NCBI GenBank assembly: GCA_009602725.1
Contig: WELB01000128.1
Location: 56,413-92,762 of the forward strand
Direction of reading: 5' to 3'
From: Spirogloea muscicola
Lineage: Eukaryota; Streptophyta; Zygnematophyceae; Spirogloeales; Spirogloeaceae
Length of the DNA stretch: 36,350 nt
The notes under the pieces were generated by a model. It had not been told where the DNA came from and did not search any database. It saw only the letters and a program-made list of their open reading frames with translations. Below are positions 1-12,700 of the stretch, piece by piece (the stretch's first letter is position 1; each line of letters opens with the position of its first letter). The position numbers and the translations under genes were made by a program.

Positions 1-124
<124 letters not shown>

Positions 125-156
125 AGCCGCCCGCGGCGCCGCCGCAGCCGCCGCCA

Positions 157-2336
157 GATGAGCTGCTGAGCTGCCTGTCGGCCGGCTCCGAGGTGCGGCC
201 CGCAGCCGCCATAAGCGCCATAACAACAGCCGCCGCCGCCGCCGCCGCCAGCGGGCGCCGCGGCAAGGTGGGCGCGCTGATGGGCGGCGGCTGCCTGCGC
301 AGGTGGTGGTCTTCGGCCTCGTGGCGACGCGCGTCGTGCAAGAGGCACAGCGCCGGCATGGCGCAGCGCCCACGGTGAGACTGGCCGAGGCATCGCCGCC
401 GTCGCTGCCGCTGCTGCCGCCGCCGCCGCCGCCAACGCCGCACTCGGCGGGGCTCCGCTTCACGCGCCGCCTCCGTTGCGATCCCGGCCTGGCCTACCGG
501 CGGAGCAGCCTGACTGGCTGCGGGCTGGCGCTGCGGCAGGCGACGGCGGCGCTGGGGCGGCTGCTCATGGGCACGCTGCTCATGGGCGCCTTCAAGGGCG
601 ACGGCGAGAGCGTGCAGGTTTCGAACCCTGAGCCCCGAACCCGTGGCACCTGAACCTTACCGCGCAATTGCAGAACCCCAAAACCCAGCACCAACTACCC
701 ACTTCGTGCCATCACCAGCAAAGACTGCCGAGACGGTGGACTTGGAGGCCAGCAAGCGGCAGCTGTTAAGCAGCAGATCTAGGGTTTAGGTTTTATTTTC
801 TTTACTGGTTGCCTTTTACTGGTTGCACAATAGTCCAGATTGAGCAGCATGGCGGCTCTGACATGGGCGCGCATGCAGGTCGTGATCAACGGCCGCGGCG
901 AGCTCGGGCAGCTCACCGCCGTGGCCGACACGCGCGGCAACGTCAAAGGCTTTGCTGCCAACCCCGCATGCGACCCGCCCCTCAAGCCCTCCGGCAAGCT
1001 TGACGTGAGCAGCCTTGGCTAGCGCCGCTGGTGGTCGCACGGCGCTGGCCCCGCGGCATCATCTTCCCTTCACCTCGCAGAGCAAGCCAATCACACAAGT
1101 GCTCCGGCCCCAGGTCGGAGGTGCGGTTGGGCCCGGCGTAGTGACGGTCGTGCGCAGCCACGCCAGTTGGAAGGAGCCATACACGTGAGCCGCCATGTCT
1201 TAGAAGGCAAACTTCTTGCACCATCTGAGCTGCTGCCACGTTGCATTGGCTGAGCCTGGCCATCATCCATCCACCCCGGTTGTTCGTCTGCCTATCAGGG
1301 GCATGGTGGCTGTCCAGTCAGGCGAGGTCGCTGAGGATCTGGCCCACTACATGGTGGACAGCGAGCAGACCAATACAGCACTCGGTCTCGGCGTGTCAAT
1401 CAACAAGGCTGGGCTCGTGCGAGCAGCTGGCGGCTTCATGGTCCAGGTGGTCACCAGAAGCGCAGGTCAGAACTTCAGATGCTAACCCCAAGCCCTCAGT
1501 TGCTGATAGCAGCGAATAACTATGTGTTGCAGGTCCTGCCAAACTGCTCGGAGGAGACGCTGTGTCGTCTGGAGGCAAACATTGGCGCGCTACCATCTGT
1601 GTCAGAGTTGGCGGAGCGCGAAAGCGCTCGCAGCCTCGTGGAGCTCGTCCTTGCCGGCATTGGCACCGGCCCCTTTACCGACGCGGTCTGCCGTCGCCGC
1701 CACCATTCAAGACATCTGCCGTGCCTCTTCATGACTACAAGTCAAGACAATGGGTATTTGCCCATTGTAATGTGGTTTCCAAGAAGATTCTTGGACGCCT
1801 GCGGTGCTTGCAGAAACTCAGCCCACCTAGTTTGGAGTGCAGATTGAGCCCCGATTCGGGCCATGCTCCGTGGACGACCTGCGGCCTCGCATGTTGCGGG
1901 CCATCAGTTCCCTTGGCGCCGACGATGTGCGCACCCTACTTGATGAGCAAGGAGGTGATGTTGAGCACAACATTCTCACCTCGTCACACAGTATCCGATA
2001 CGAGGCGCAGCAGAACCGCAGTAGTCAATTACATGTTATCAGGGCTATGCACTCTGTACTTCAGCGTCAGAATACTGGTCAACTGTCTCAGGTGTGCATT
2101 GCTCTTGGTGCCTCTGCTTCGCATGCTTGCTTTCCAAGCTTGTCCTGGCTAAATGCTGCCGATGTTCACATAGTGTTGACTGTTGCAATAATCAATCTGA
2201 CTTGCGATTCTTGGCTATTCGAAACTCTGCCTGAGTAGGTATCATCGAGGTTCGGTGCGAGTTTTGTGCAGAGATGGTGCATTTTCAGGAGGATGACCTC
2301 CAGATGCTGCTTGTCAGTGACACTGTTGCCCCATGA
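157..2336 (+). CDS. HSP33: Hsp33 redox-regulated chaperone, chloroplast lineage (5' partial)
   Basis: Hsp33 is a holdase chaperone switched on by oxidation; in algae it is thought to act in the chloroplast. Nine exons can be traced: 157-192, 303-374, 540-617, 879-1004, 1114-1184, 1299-1446, 1533-1685, 1843-1954 and 2239-2336. All have GT-AG borders and together give 298 codons including the TGA stop. Family landmarks in order are DELLSCLSAGSE, ATAALGRLLMGTLL, GDGESVQVVINGRGELGQL, SGEVAEDLAHYMVDSEQTN, GLGVSIN, LPNCSEETL and IGTGPF, then the C-terminal redox switch with GPCSVDDL and CEFCAE. The bacterial switch has CxC followed by CxxC. Here the first cysteine is glycine, leaving C-Xn-CxxC. The start codon and transit peptide lie left of the window or were lost in the A run. 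The gene converges on the copper ATPase. Confidence 0.93.
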
Positions 2337-2529
2337 GATGGTCTGAAGAGCAGCTAATCGTAGTGCATGCGTTGTGTCAAGATTTGACTTTACCACGTTC
2401 ACGCCCATTCGCAAGCGCAAACAAGCAGGCCAGCCGCTTGTTTTTGGACATCCTAATTGAGGATTCCTAACTCCTAGGGGCAGTGACTATTCTTTGCCCA
2501 GGCCCCAGCTTAATGGGCCGCAGGGCTGC

Positions 2530-2534
2530 TGTAA
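2530..2534 (+). promoter_or_regulatory. Candidate poly(A) signal TGTAA for Hsp33
   Basis: TGTAA lies 194 bases after the Hsp33 stop codon. This pentamer is the usual polyadenylation signal of chlorophycean green algae. The motif is short, so the call rests on position. Confidence 0.35.
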
Positions 2535-2976
2535 AGACTCTTAGTATTTGTGGATGATCAGCTCAGTGGTGCTAGGGGTAGAGGTTTAGTGGGAGTCATG
2601 TCCAATTAACCAAAGATGCTGGCGAGATTCAAATGGGCAAGACCTTGCAGGTACCACTGAATCCACGGCACGGCCGTGAGCAGGTTTGAATAGCAGAGTG
2701 AAGGCAGATCAGTTGATAGCAGACACGGTGATGACTTGCTTCTGCAGCCATCACTGGCACGCTCTAAGTGGACCAAGGTAGAAAACAAAGCCATCAGTCC
2801 TTCTAAGACATTGACAGGTGGGGTCAATCAGAGGTTTGCTTTTGCCTGCAAATATATCAAGGTCCCTGCTCACAAGTGTACACAGCTGCACATAAGCAGG
2901 AACTGCAATGAACATTATTAATCTACAAGAGGCAATGGCAATCGAAATTGTCCAATACTGGCCACATGGCCAAAAT

Positions 2977-2981
2977 TTACA
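2977..2981 (-). promoter_or_regulatory. Candidate poly(A) signal TGTAA for the copper ATPase
   Basis: On the minus strand TGTAA lies about 125 bases beyond the copper ATPase stop codon, as expected for an algal 3' end. It could occur by chance. Confidence 0.35.
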
Positions 2982-3104
2982 CCGATACTGTGACTATTCA
3001 CAGTGTGCTAAAGACAAGTCGGCAGTCTATATCTTCAATATCCAATGCCGCTATTTGACCCCCCGGCATCTATCACGTGCCATTAGCGAGAAAAGTAGCC
3101 ATTG

Positions 3105-6100
3105 TCAGGACTGATCGCTCCTGACATCCAGGTGCAGTGTGTTGAGCTGCGACGGCCGGCGGTACGCACGGAGGAGCAAGGATGAGCACACAACGCTGAC
3201 GGATGAAAGAGCCATTGCAGCTCCGGCCACCCATGGCGGCAGCCGTATCCTGAAGGAGGGGTAGAGCACCCCAGCTGCAATGGGGATGCCGCAGAAATTA
3301 TACGCCAGAGCCCAAAAGTAATTCAGCCGAATCCGTGAGAAAGTCTTCTTGGCCAAGTCCAGAGCAGTGATGACGTCCTCGAGAGATGAACGCATGAGGA
3401 CAATGTCAGCGGCCTCAATGGCAATGTCCGTCCCAGCACCAATGGCCATGCCCACATCTGCCGCCACCAGCGCTGGGGAGTCGTTGATGCCATCTCCTAC
3501 CATCGCCACCTGCGTCTTATCGGCCTGCAAAATTCAGATGGCAAGAACTTAGGCAGCACATGAATGTGGGCAAAGCTTCTGTGCAGAACAATAGAGGGGT
3601 TGGGCATCAAGACCCTATGACTGTTACCAACATCAGTATCTACTACTTGACTTGCAGTAAAGGACATGTTCAGTGAAATGCCAGGCCGAAGAAGTGCCTT
3701 GACAGTCTCCACCTGAAGATCCTTGATAGCCTCTGCTTTCCCTGCAGGTAACACCTGGGCCATGACATCCTCCGGCAGTATGCCGACCTCCTTGGCAATG
3801 GCAGTTGCTGTGCCCCAATTGTCTCCAGTGACCATCATGCTTCTCACACCCATTTCCTTGAGCATCCTAACAGCGGCCTTGGCCTCGGGCTTTACAGGGT
3901 CTGAGATTGCAATGCACCCATGAAGGACCCCTTCCACTGCAACAAGAACGGCTGTCTTTGCTCCCTGCTCCACCTCCTCGAGAAACTCTGTCACCTGAGG
4001 ACCAGCATGTCCTCTTCAGATAAATGTTTCCAGCATTGCCTTGAGCATTAGTGTCAATTTTCTACATGTTCAGACATCTTTCAAAGGATCTTGCTGCACT
4101 ATTAAACAGACTGCCAAATCAGAGCATGTACAGGAAGGTTAAAAGCTGTGCAAGAAAGCTGCAAATACCTCGACATCGATGCCAATACCCCTTTGCAATA
4201 TGAGTTTCTCATTTCCCACAAGGACTTCCTTGCCTTCAACCAAGCACCTCAAGCCACACCCTGTGAGAAATTCAAAGTTCCCAGACTGTAGCAGCCACCG
4301 CCTGTCTGTGTTGACGGATGCTGAGCCCGAGTCAGTCCGCAAGCTTGGGGGCAATGGCGACCTTGAGGTCACAAGGAGTTGACCAGCATGGTCCACAATT
4401 GCTTTTGCAAGGGGGTGTTCGCTGTGGGCCTGGTCAGCGGGCACAGCAACATAGGGATAGAGTGAGGCAAGGACATTAGCCCAAGCTGGCCACTGACGCA
4501 CGAAGGTCAACGAAAAGTACAGTAAACCTTTCATCTGCATCATTCAGATGTCCATCTTGGTCACAGTGCACATCAAGGGTCACAAGACTTCGGTGATATT
4601 ACTAAGGCTATGCGACTTATTCGGACAAGAAGATTTCTAGCCACCACACACTCTCTTCTGCAGAAACATGCAATCAGTTTGTGATGCTGTCAAGCCTTGA
4701 GGTGGAGGTTACCTCTGCAGTTGCTACTATTCTGTAGAATTGCTGGAGACTAATTGGATGACAAAGTTTGGTGCTGGTTACAATTGGCTTCCCCTGTGTC
4801 AAAGTTCCGGTCTTGTCAAAGACAACCACCTTGACCTGTTCGGCACAACGGCAATGGAGGTTGCTGAAGTCAAAACATGGCACCTCAAGACTTTCTCCTA
4901 AAGTAGCTAACACAAAAGAGTACACGAGCCGCAATATTCACCTTGTTAGCTCGCTCAAGGGCATCTGCTCCTTTAATAAGGATGCCCTGGCCAGCTCCGA
5001 TGCCAGTTGAAACCATGACAGCTGTTGGGGTGGCCAGGCCAAGTGCACAAGGGCAGGCTACAACAAGCACCGCGATGCCCAATTGCAGTGCCAACTCAAA
5101 GACGCTCATGTTTTTGGGCAACCACGATAAAGGGAACACATTGTTGACTCCCGTCAGGTACCACAACAGGAACGTCATCACTGCTAAGAGGACAACCTGT
5201 GTGAGCATACAACTCATACAAGTGAGTAAAGCCAATTTGCTTTGACTGGCTTGAATGCAGCAGCATCTGGTTGCTATGACAAGGGTGGTGCACTGCCTGA
5301 CTGCAAGGTAACAAACCCTTCTTGGCTTGCAACAGGCTCACTGCAGCCTGCATGCTTACATGCTAGCATGCAATTTGCTTAGAAGTGCTTGACTTCTTAC
5401 CACTGGAACGAAGACCGATGAGATGCGATCGGCAAGCTTCTGGATAGGAGCTTTTGCCATCTGGGCAGCTTGGACCAGGTTGACAATCTGAGCGAGGGCA
5501 GTCTCTCCACCGATATGAGTGGCCTTGACATGCAGCATACCATTCCCATTGATGGTCCCTCCAATCACCGAGTCAGTCAGCTTCTTGAGAACAGGCCTGG
5601 ACTCACCCGTGATCATGCTCTCATTGACAAAGCTCTGCATAAATGTACACATTTTTCAGGAGAGATCAGATGTCAAATACGTGACAGAGTCTCTCAGGCC
5701 TAAGAGCAAACAAAGAATTGAGCTACCAGTACCACCACTACCAATTTTCACAATATTCTATATCTGAAGAGACAGAATAAGCAACGGCAACAGACCTGCT
5801 TGTGTGATTGAAAATAAGACCAGGCTACAGTAACTGACCTCACCGTGGACCACCACTCCGTCTGTGGCGATTTTGCACCCTGGGACAATTTTAATGATAT
5901 CGCTCTTCTGTACCAGGTCCAAATCGATTTCACGTTCTGCTACAATATGTCCTTGTGTATCAAAGAGTAACAATGTAGCAGTGGGCGGGGCAAGCTGGAG
6001 CAGCTTGGTCATTGCAGCGGAAGTCTTCCCTCTTGCCAAAGCTTCCAGATATTTACCCAACAGGATGAAACATATAAGCATGGCACTAGTCTCGAAAAAT

Positions 6101-8671
6101 TCAACACCCTGCACATGGCAGCAATTATCTGCATTACTATGGAAGGTCAGATCCAGCTGTTAGATCCACTCAAAGCCACTGACACACATTGATTGAATCC
6201 AGAAAGACCAATGCCAGGAGTGGACCTTGAAGTCCGAGCGAATTGCTGCTGATATTACTGAAAAGGTTGAGTAGAAGTAAGCTGCATTTGTCCCAAGTGC
6301 AATCAAGACATCCATGTTGGCAGTCTTCCGCTTCAATGCATGCCATGCCCCACTGTAAAACCTGCATATAAACCAAACGCACTTCAGAGTCATGTAATGC
6401 CTGTATATCATCACTGCAGTAGGGCCACATCTATTCTGCACATGAATGTGAATCGGCCTCTGGAGTTGGGCTAGGTGATCGCCTCATGCATCAACATGCC
6501 GGGGATCCATTCAGGGATGCTCCAATGAGAACCTTCTTCCAACTATGAATTGCACAGGTGTTGCCAGGGACCAGCGGAGAAGATCACCTATTGTGAAACT
6601 GATGCAAAAGCAACAGCCTCCTGTTAGTGTGCGACTTGCTGCAAGCCAATGACTCGCTGTGGGGCATGCACTTAGGAAAGCAAAACAGTGAGATCATTCC
6701 AAACTCACGCTAATCTGCAAAGTAGAATATGGGAAGCATGAAACCTCAAGTACAATTCATTACAGCTATATATTGACGGCGCTCTGTTGATACTATGAGC
6801 ATCTGCATCAATGACCTGCATATTGGGTGCTGGGAAGCTACTGACTGATTGATTAAATTTGTGTCGAGCCCTTGCTTGATGCCTGGTATTTCAGGGAGGA
6901 CCATAGATAGAAGGAAAACGGGCAAAGTGAAGATAGAGCTCAAGACAAACAGGCGCCAGTGTTGCTTGACCTCCTTCTCGCGGTGCTCTTGATCCAAGCC
7001 ACTCTGCCTGCACAAAGAGAATAGAAGTACATTCAAGCACACAGCTAATGCTCAAGCAACACTGAATTTGCATCCATACTTGTCACTGGAGGACTACGGA
7101 GCAGGCCAAGACAGTAAGGGACTTTAGCTCCTCCAACTTTGACCTCATGAAGAGAAGCAGACCTGCTATGCAATGTGGCCCTGTACGCGCCTCCTGGTCC
7201 AGCACCTTCTATGCAGTCTACCAGCGTTCGAGGCCCAGTGACATCAGGATCAAACATGACAGTCACTCTCTCCCCAGATGGATTCATGTCAACAGAGATG
7301 ACCCCAATCAGGCTCTGTAGAGCCGTCTCCACCAGATTGATAGCTTCCAAAGAGTGCACACCCTCCAGAGTGATGTTGACTTTATTCCTGTCGCCCATTG
7401 TAAGGAGCTCAGCTTCAAAACCAGAGTTCTCCACCACTTTGATAATGTCAGCTGGGCTCACCAACTTGCTGTTATATTCCACAGCAGCTTCATTGGTGGC
7501 AAGTGCCACAGTGGCTTTACTTACGCCTCGTACCCTCTGCAGATCAAGGCTACGTGGACAGCTGAGTGAATGTTGTGCCTGAGGGTAAATAGGACACACT
7601 GTTCACAACTAGTATTTCCTTCTATGACTCATCCACATATCAAGGTTCGAAAGCATAATTTTGATCTTTCATTGTACCAGTTTGAGCAGTCATCCAAACG
7701 GTAAGCAGGATCCGTATGTGCCTATCAATCCATTGCATACCTTTACAGCCTCTTCCACTGCACCACTACAAGTCGTGCAGGTCATGCCAGTGATCTGGAG
7801 CTTGCAAACGCTTAGGCCTTCATCCTCCTCCAGCAAGCTTGCCTCGAAACCTGCATCTTCAATAGCCTCTAGAATGTCTTCAACCTGCATGACTCCTATA
7901 GTTGGGTCAACAATCAGCGTGTTTGGAGTTTGCATCCCACATCAGTTGAACCAATATCATGTAGTCTTGCCTCGATGGGTGAACATGGTGCGAAGGGTGA
8001 GCAATGTGGTAAGGCAGTGGGTAGTAGCTCAGGACCTGGACAATGCTTGGATAGAAGGCAATCTTTGCTCTGTTGCTCATCACCGAAACAGTCCCCGATG
8101 CAACACCATCCATACGCTTCAAAGCCTTCTCAATGGCAGCTGAACAGGCTGTGCACTGCATGCCCGTGATGTGCACCATGACAGTCCTTGAAAGCTCTTC
8201 CCTGTTGGAGTTGCTCCTTCGGGCAGGTGATCTAGACAGTGCGAGCTGCAGTGACACGAATTCCTACAGCCAGAAATACAAGCGGCCAAGCTGAGCTCTC
8301 AGCTTAGGCAGTCCTGTGAGAATGCGCGACAAATGAACTGCACGTCCAAGAGCCTCCTCCTTTCATAGCATACATAAGGAGTTGACCTTCTGCTCAACTG
8401 AATATAAACAAATTGACGTGTAGCACGGCCCTGGCAGCTTCGACACCCTCTAGTATACTGCCAACGACACGGCGCAAGGGTGGAAGAACAATCATTCTTT
8501 GCACAATTTCCATAATCAACAGGCCTTATACTGATCGCAGGTCCACGCTGATCAAGTAACCCACACCACCAGCTGAAAGTACTACGCTACCCCAGCACGC
8601 ACCTTGCTCTCGGATGGTGTGCGATGCTCCGCCTGCACGAACTGCAACTGTGAGCTTCGAGTGCTCGCCAT
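3105..8671 (-). CDS. RAN1-like: Copper-transporting P1B-1 ATPase, RAN1/HMA7-like
   Basis: This pump moves Cu(I) across a membrane at the cost of ATP, typically into the secretory pathway or plastid in plants and algae. Fourteen exons in transcript order: 8671-8603, 8245-8036, 7884-7741, 7536-7087, 7003-6816, 6598-6533, 6361-6226, 6108-5839, 5634-5401, 5196-4942, 4835-4713, 4429-4169, 3994-3713 and 3524-3105. They sum to 1035 residues. Two metal-binding HMA domains carry CTAC (54-57) and CTTC (129-132); a third HMA-like domain lacks CxxC, as in Arabidopsis RAN1. Then come TGES (520-523), the ion-binding CPC (637-639), DKTGT with the phosphorylated Asp681, SEHP (718-721), MVTGDN and GDGIND. The C-terminus [16 protein letters not shown] matches the family. 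The start is the ATG at 8671, but the frame stays open upstream to 8881, so a longer N-terminus is possible. Confidence 0.95.
6533..6598 (-). other. Short copper ATPase exon for a transmembrane segment
   Basis: This 66-base exon is easy to miss. It encodes [17 protein letters not shown], the segment before FYSGAWHAL in copper ATPases. Its borders are an AG acceptor and a GT donor, and the phases (one base in, two out) join the neighbouring exons exactly. Confidence 0.85.
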
Positions 8672-9130
8672 GAGGCTGCAGCTAGGCGTCAGTGTGCGCA
8701 AGCCTGACTGTTCTCCCCGACTATTCTTCCAGTCTGGAAACTGCTCAACAGCCCGTGCCAAACCCCTTCCTCTGCGAGCTGATTGTCCTGCCTTCACAAT
8801 CGTGGAGCTGTATGAAGCGACAGCATCGCTGTCGAGGCTGTCCGGTCGCTGAACAAAGCCTGCTGCCCTGCTGCACGGCACTCAAGGGCAGTCCCTGCTC
8901 AGCTCCGCAGGAGGCGCTCCGCAGGCCGACGGTCGTGCCGCCGCCACTGTGCGTAGAGGGAGGCCGTCGGGCCAGGGTGAGGGCGCGGCATGCGGCACCG
9001 CAGGCCCCTGAGTGCGGGCCGGGCGCCGGCGGGCAGCGCTGGCGGCACCAGCTCCGGGGTGGTGCGTCGGCCGGGAGGCTGGCAGGGGGGGGTAACTGGA
9101 GCCTTCCCAGTCGCACGGGCGGCCTTGACT
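8672..9130. other. Region upstream of the copper ATPase
   Basis: The minus-strand frame of the first copper ATPase exon remains open to 8881, so part may be leader or coding. The rest is GC-rich with no recognisable domain. A plus-strand open frame from 8692 to 9705 is rich in Pro, Arg and Ala and looks compositional. The copper pump promoter presumably lies here; no defined element was recognised. Confidence 0.4.
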
Positions 9131-9146
9131 GCCGGTCGTGGGAGCA

Positions 9147-9330
9147 GGGGCTTTGCCAGCCCCTCGTTTCCCAGCAGACGGCGCAAGCAGCCTTCCTGGG
9201 CTGCTGGCACCACATCGCCTCTCTGCACCACCCCACGCGCCACGGCCCTGTACGCAACGTGGAGGAAGGCTCCCGCTTCCGGGAACCCAGTCTCTCTGAC
9301 CTGAGGCTCCTTAGTCCCCGCCGAGTCCCC
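9147..9330 (+). mobile_element. Truncated 3' end of the retroelement family (relic)
   Basis: The segment contains the hairpin GGGGCT-TTGCC-AGCCCC near 9147-9165. At 9271-9320 it has a frame reading FREPSLSDLRLLS, matching the conserved C-terminus of the family (SLSDL..L.RGY). The final RGY and the stop are not preserved. It lies just upstream of the long copy. Confidence 0.6.
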
Positions 9331-9701
9331 CCGGGGCGTCCTCGGGCGCCCCGCGCGATGCCGCGCCAGGCCCCGGGCCCCCACCGGGCGCCTCGCCGGC
9401 GGCCGAGCTTCCCCAGCCACCCTCGCCTGGGCAGCAGTCCCCCGCGCCCGCGCCAGGGGCATTTGTACCGCCCGTCGCCTCACGCCCCACGACGGCCGCC
9501 TCAGGCGACATCGGGCGCCCCGCTCCATGCCGCGCCAGGCCCCGGCCCCCCCCCGACTGCAGCGCAGCCCCTTCTGCCCAGGTTGCAGCTGCACTCGTCA
9601 CCCGTCAATCACCTCCTGTCCCGCCTCCCTCAGCAGTACCGCTGTCCGTCGCACCGCAGCCGAGCACGCCCTTGCACCCTGCCACTCATGCCGCAGGGTG
9701 T

Positions 9702-12700
9702 ATGATATTCTCTAGCGTGCGGCTGCCGCCTCCTCGTCCGAAGCGGGCTTGCCCCAACAAGTCGCCACCCCGGGCCAGGAAGAGTGCACGCAGCGAGGGT
9801 GGCGTGGCCACTGCCGCCACTTCCCGGGGCGGAGACGGCCCGAGTACGAGCGAGGCGGCCCCTGCTCCTCCAACTGCCCCTCCTATGTCCACCATCCCGG
9901 CACCCACCATTCCGGCGACTACCGCTGCCGCTGCCGTTGTTGCTGCTGTTGCCGCTTCTGCTGCCACTACCGCCGACGTGGCTCCTTCAAGCCCAAGTGG
10001 TTCCAGTAACAGGCGCAGGAGGGGTCGTCGGCCCCAGCCCCCGATGGCTTCAGCCCTCCCGCCTCTCCTTCCTACTCCCGCCATCCCTGCAGCTGCAGCG
10101 GCTGCATCCACACGCTCTGCTGCTACCGCTGTCCCCCAAATCTGCCAGTACTGCCAGCACCCCTGGCCTAGCCTGCGGAGCGTTCGCATGCACGAGAGCC
10201 ACTGTTCCAGGAAGGCCAATCGCGCCAAGCAGCAGACCCAAGCCCTTGCTGAGGCCGCTAACCGACGACGGCAGCCCGGCACCCCAGCCCCGACACCCCC
10301 TCCCCCAGCTCCCTCGCCGGCTCAGTGGCGTTGGGCAAGGCTCCTGGACCTAGATGCGGTCATGCTGGAACCCAGTCTGCCCACCTTGCGGCACATTCCC
10401 CACTGGGCACGGCCGCACATCCAGCGAGCCTCGCGGCCCCTACTCACTCGGATGGCTCGGAACAGCTTCGACGAAGCTGCGTGGACTGTCTGGCACCTCC
10501 TCCCTCGCCTAGTCCTGGGACCCCTTCCAAGTGGTCCAAGCCGACGCGCGGTGATGCTAGCCAGGATTCAGCGTTTTGAGGGCGGTGCATGGGAGCAGCT
10601 CCTGGAGGAGCATCGCGCAGCTGTCCAGGTGTCCCAGGCGAATCGGCCCACCCCAGCCACCTCAGAGGCTTCAGCTGTCCGCCGAGCCATTCGTTTCGGC
10701 CGCGCAGGGGACCTTTCCCGAGCTGCCCAAGCTCTGGACCCAGCCACCCCAGCACCTCACGACGCAGAGACCCTTGCTGCTCTCCAGACCCTCCACCCCC
10801 CTGCCCCAAGCTCCCTACCCCCCTGGCTCGAGGAGTTTCAGCCCCCGACCATGGTGGACCTCAATCCAGAAGCTCTTCGGACAGCGCTGGTGCAGAGCCG
10901 GAAAGCAGCGGCCGGAGGGCCCTCGGGCATGCTCTTCGAACACCTTCGAGAGCTCTGGCTCGACGACGAGGCGGGTGACTTCAGTCTGCTGCACAAAGTG
11001 TGCCAAGCGGTTGCGCGCGGCCTCCTCCCACCCAAGGCCCGGGCGGCACTCACCAGCAGCACCCTGCTCGCTCTCTCCAAGCCCACCGGGGGCGTCCGAC
11101 CAATTGCGATGGGCGAGGTCCTTACCCGACTGGTTTCAAAAACCCTATTCCAGCAGAACAGAGAGGCGGCGCAGCTCCACTTCTCTCCACACCAGTTTGG
11201 CGCAGGGCTGTCTGCGGGCGCGGAGACAGTGGTTCATGGTCTACGTGTTGCCCTAGACTGCAATCCCGATTGGATGGCTCTATCTGTGGACGTGAAGAAT
11301 GCCTTTAACAGTGTTGACAGAGGTGTCATCGCCGAGGAGCTGCGCACGCATTTTCCCTCCCTCATCCCTTTCTTCCGGTGTTCCTACGGAGCACCCTCCC
11401 GACTGCTCTGGGGAGCGGGCACGTCACAGGTGGTCTTGCAATCCAGCACAGGCACCCGGCAGGGAGACCCTTTGGGCGGGTTCCTCTTTGCATTGGCACA
11501 CCTACGTGCGCTGCGTAATACGGCGAAGGCCCACCCTGCCGTGCTAATCCCAAGCTACGCCGACGACACCACCCTGGTGGGACCCCCAACTGAAGTCACC
11601 AGCGCTTACAGCACGTTGGAGCGCGAGCTTCACAGCCTCGGCCTCAGCATCCGGCCCGAGAAGTGTTCAGCCTGGTCTCCAGCCGGCATCCCTACCTCCA
11701 GCAAGCTGCCGGCCGGGTGCCAGACCCCACCACTCGGCATGGTGGTGCTTGGAGCCCCGTTGGGGGCTGCTGCGTATGTGGAGCAAGTTGTGGAGTCCAC
11801 CCTTGAGAACCATCTCCGGACCCTCCCGGCCCTCCCCTCCCTACAGGACGCGCAGCTTGCGGTGGCCATCCTCACCCGGTGTGTGGCCCAGCGTCCCACT
11901 TACCTGTTGCGGACTGTGCCCCCCACCACTGCACTAAACGCCATCTACTCTATCGTGGACTCCAGACTCCAACAGGCTCTTCATGGCCTGGTGGACCATC
12001 CCGACCTATCCGCCACGCCGGCGGCCATCCTACAGTGTACCCTACCCATCAGTAAAGGCGGCCTTGGGTGCCGTCCATTGGCTCGCCTGTCCCAAGCAGC
12101 TCACCTGGGTTGCTGGGCCCAAGTGGCCTCCACCATCTCCAGTCGCTTCATCCTGAGGGGCCAGGCTGTTTTAGCACCCGCCATAGCGGGTGTTGCAACA
12201 GGGAACCTGCCCTTCCAGCTTTCTCTAACCGCAGCACTACGTGACCTCTCGCGCTGCTTACCAACGCTTGCAGAGGGTCATGCAGATTTTGCGGCATGGG
12301 CACGCTGTTCTGACAGGAAAGCGCAGGGCCTTTACTCTCACGCTGCGGACGTGCAGGCCGCCTCTGACTTGCAGGGACTGCTCAAGGACGATGGACGTGG
12401 CCTCACCCGGCTCCTCTCCATCAGCTCCCCAGGCGCGTCGGAGTGGTTAAATGCTCTGCCGATATACGAGTCCCTTCGGCTCTCAGACAACCTGTTTCGT
12501 ACCGCGCTCCATCACCACCTCGGCCTCCCCCCCCCTTGCTTGGCTGGCATCCGCCAGTGCGAGTGTGGCCACATTGCCGATGACAAAGCTCGCCCTAGCC
12601 GCGCACATGCTGAGGTGTGCTGAAGGGGTGAGCGCATTGCCTCCCACGACTTACTCAGGGATACAATGTTTGGAATTTTGCGAGAGGCGGGGTATCATCC

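Larger units (their letters stand above)
2337..3104. other. Intergenic region between convergent genes
   Basis: This stretch separates the Hsp33 stop from the copper ATPase stop. It is moderately AT-rich and contains only short open frames without family motifs. It holds one TGTAA on each strand, placed as expected for the 3' ends of the two converging genes. I see no further gene in it. Confidence 0.6.

Noticed and set aside
415-435. GCC triplet run as a functional microsatellite
   Set aside because: It lies within an Hsp33 intron; GCN runs are widespread in GC-rich algal DNA and carry no further signal.
5357-5372. Palindrome CATGCTAGCATG in a copper ATPase intron
   Set aside because: Short palindromes rich in GCATGC are common in this sequence; no context suggests an operator or origin.
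8692-9705. Plus-strand 337-codon open frame
   Set aside because: Pro/Arg/Ala-rich in GC-rich DNA with no domain. It also overlaps the minus-strand leader of the copper ATPase and a retroelement relic read in the same frame, so it is probably compositional.
9686-10282. Minus-strand 198-codon open frame opposite the retroelement N-terminus
   Set aside because: It is antisense to the Ala-rich GCN stretch and the C2HC finger; such shadows are expected in GC-rich coding sequence.
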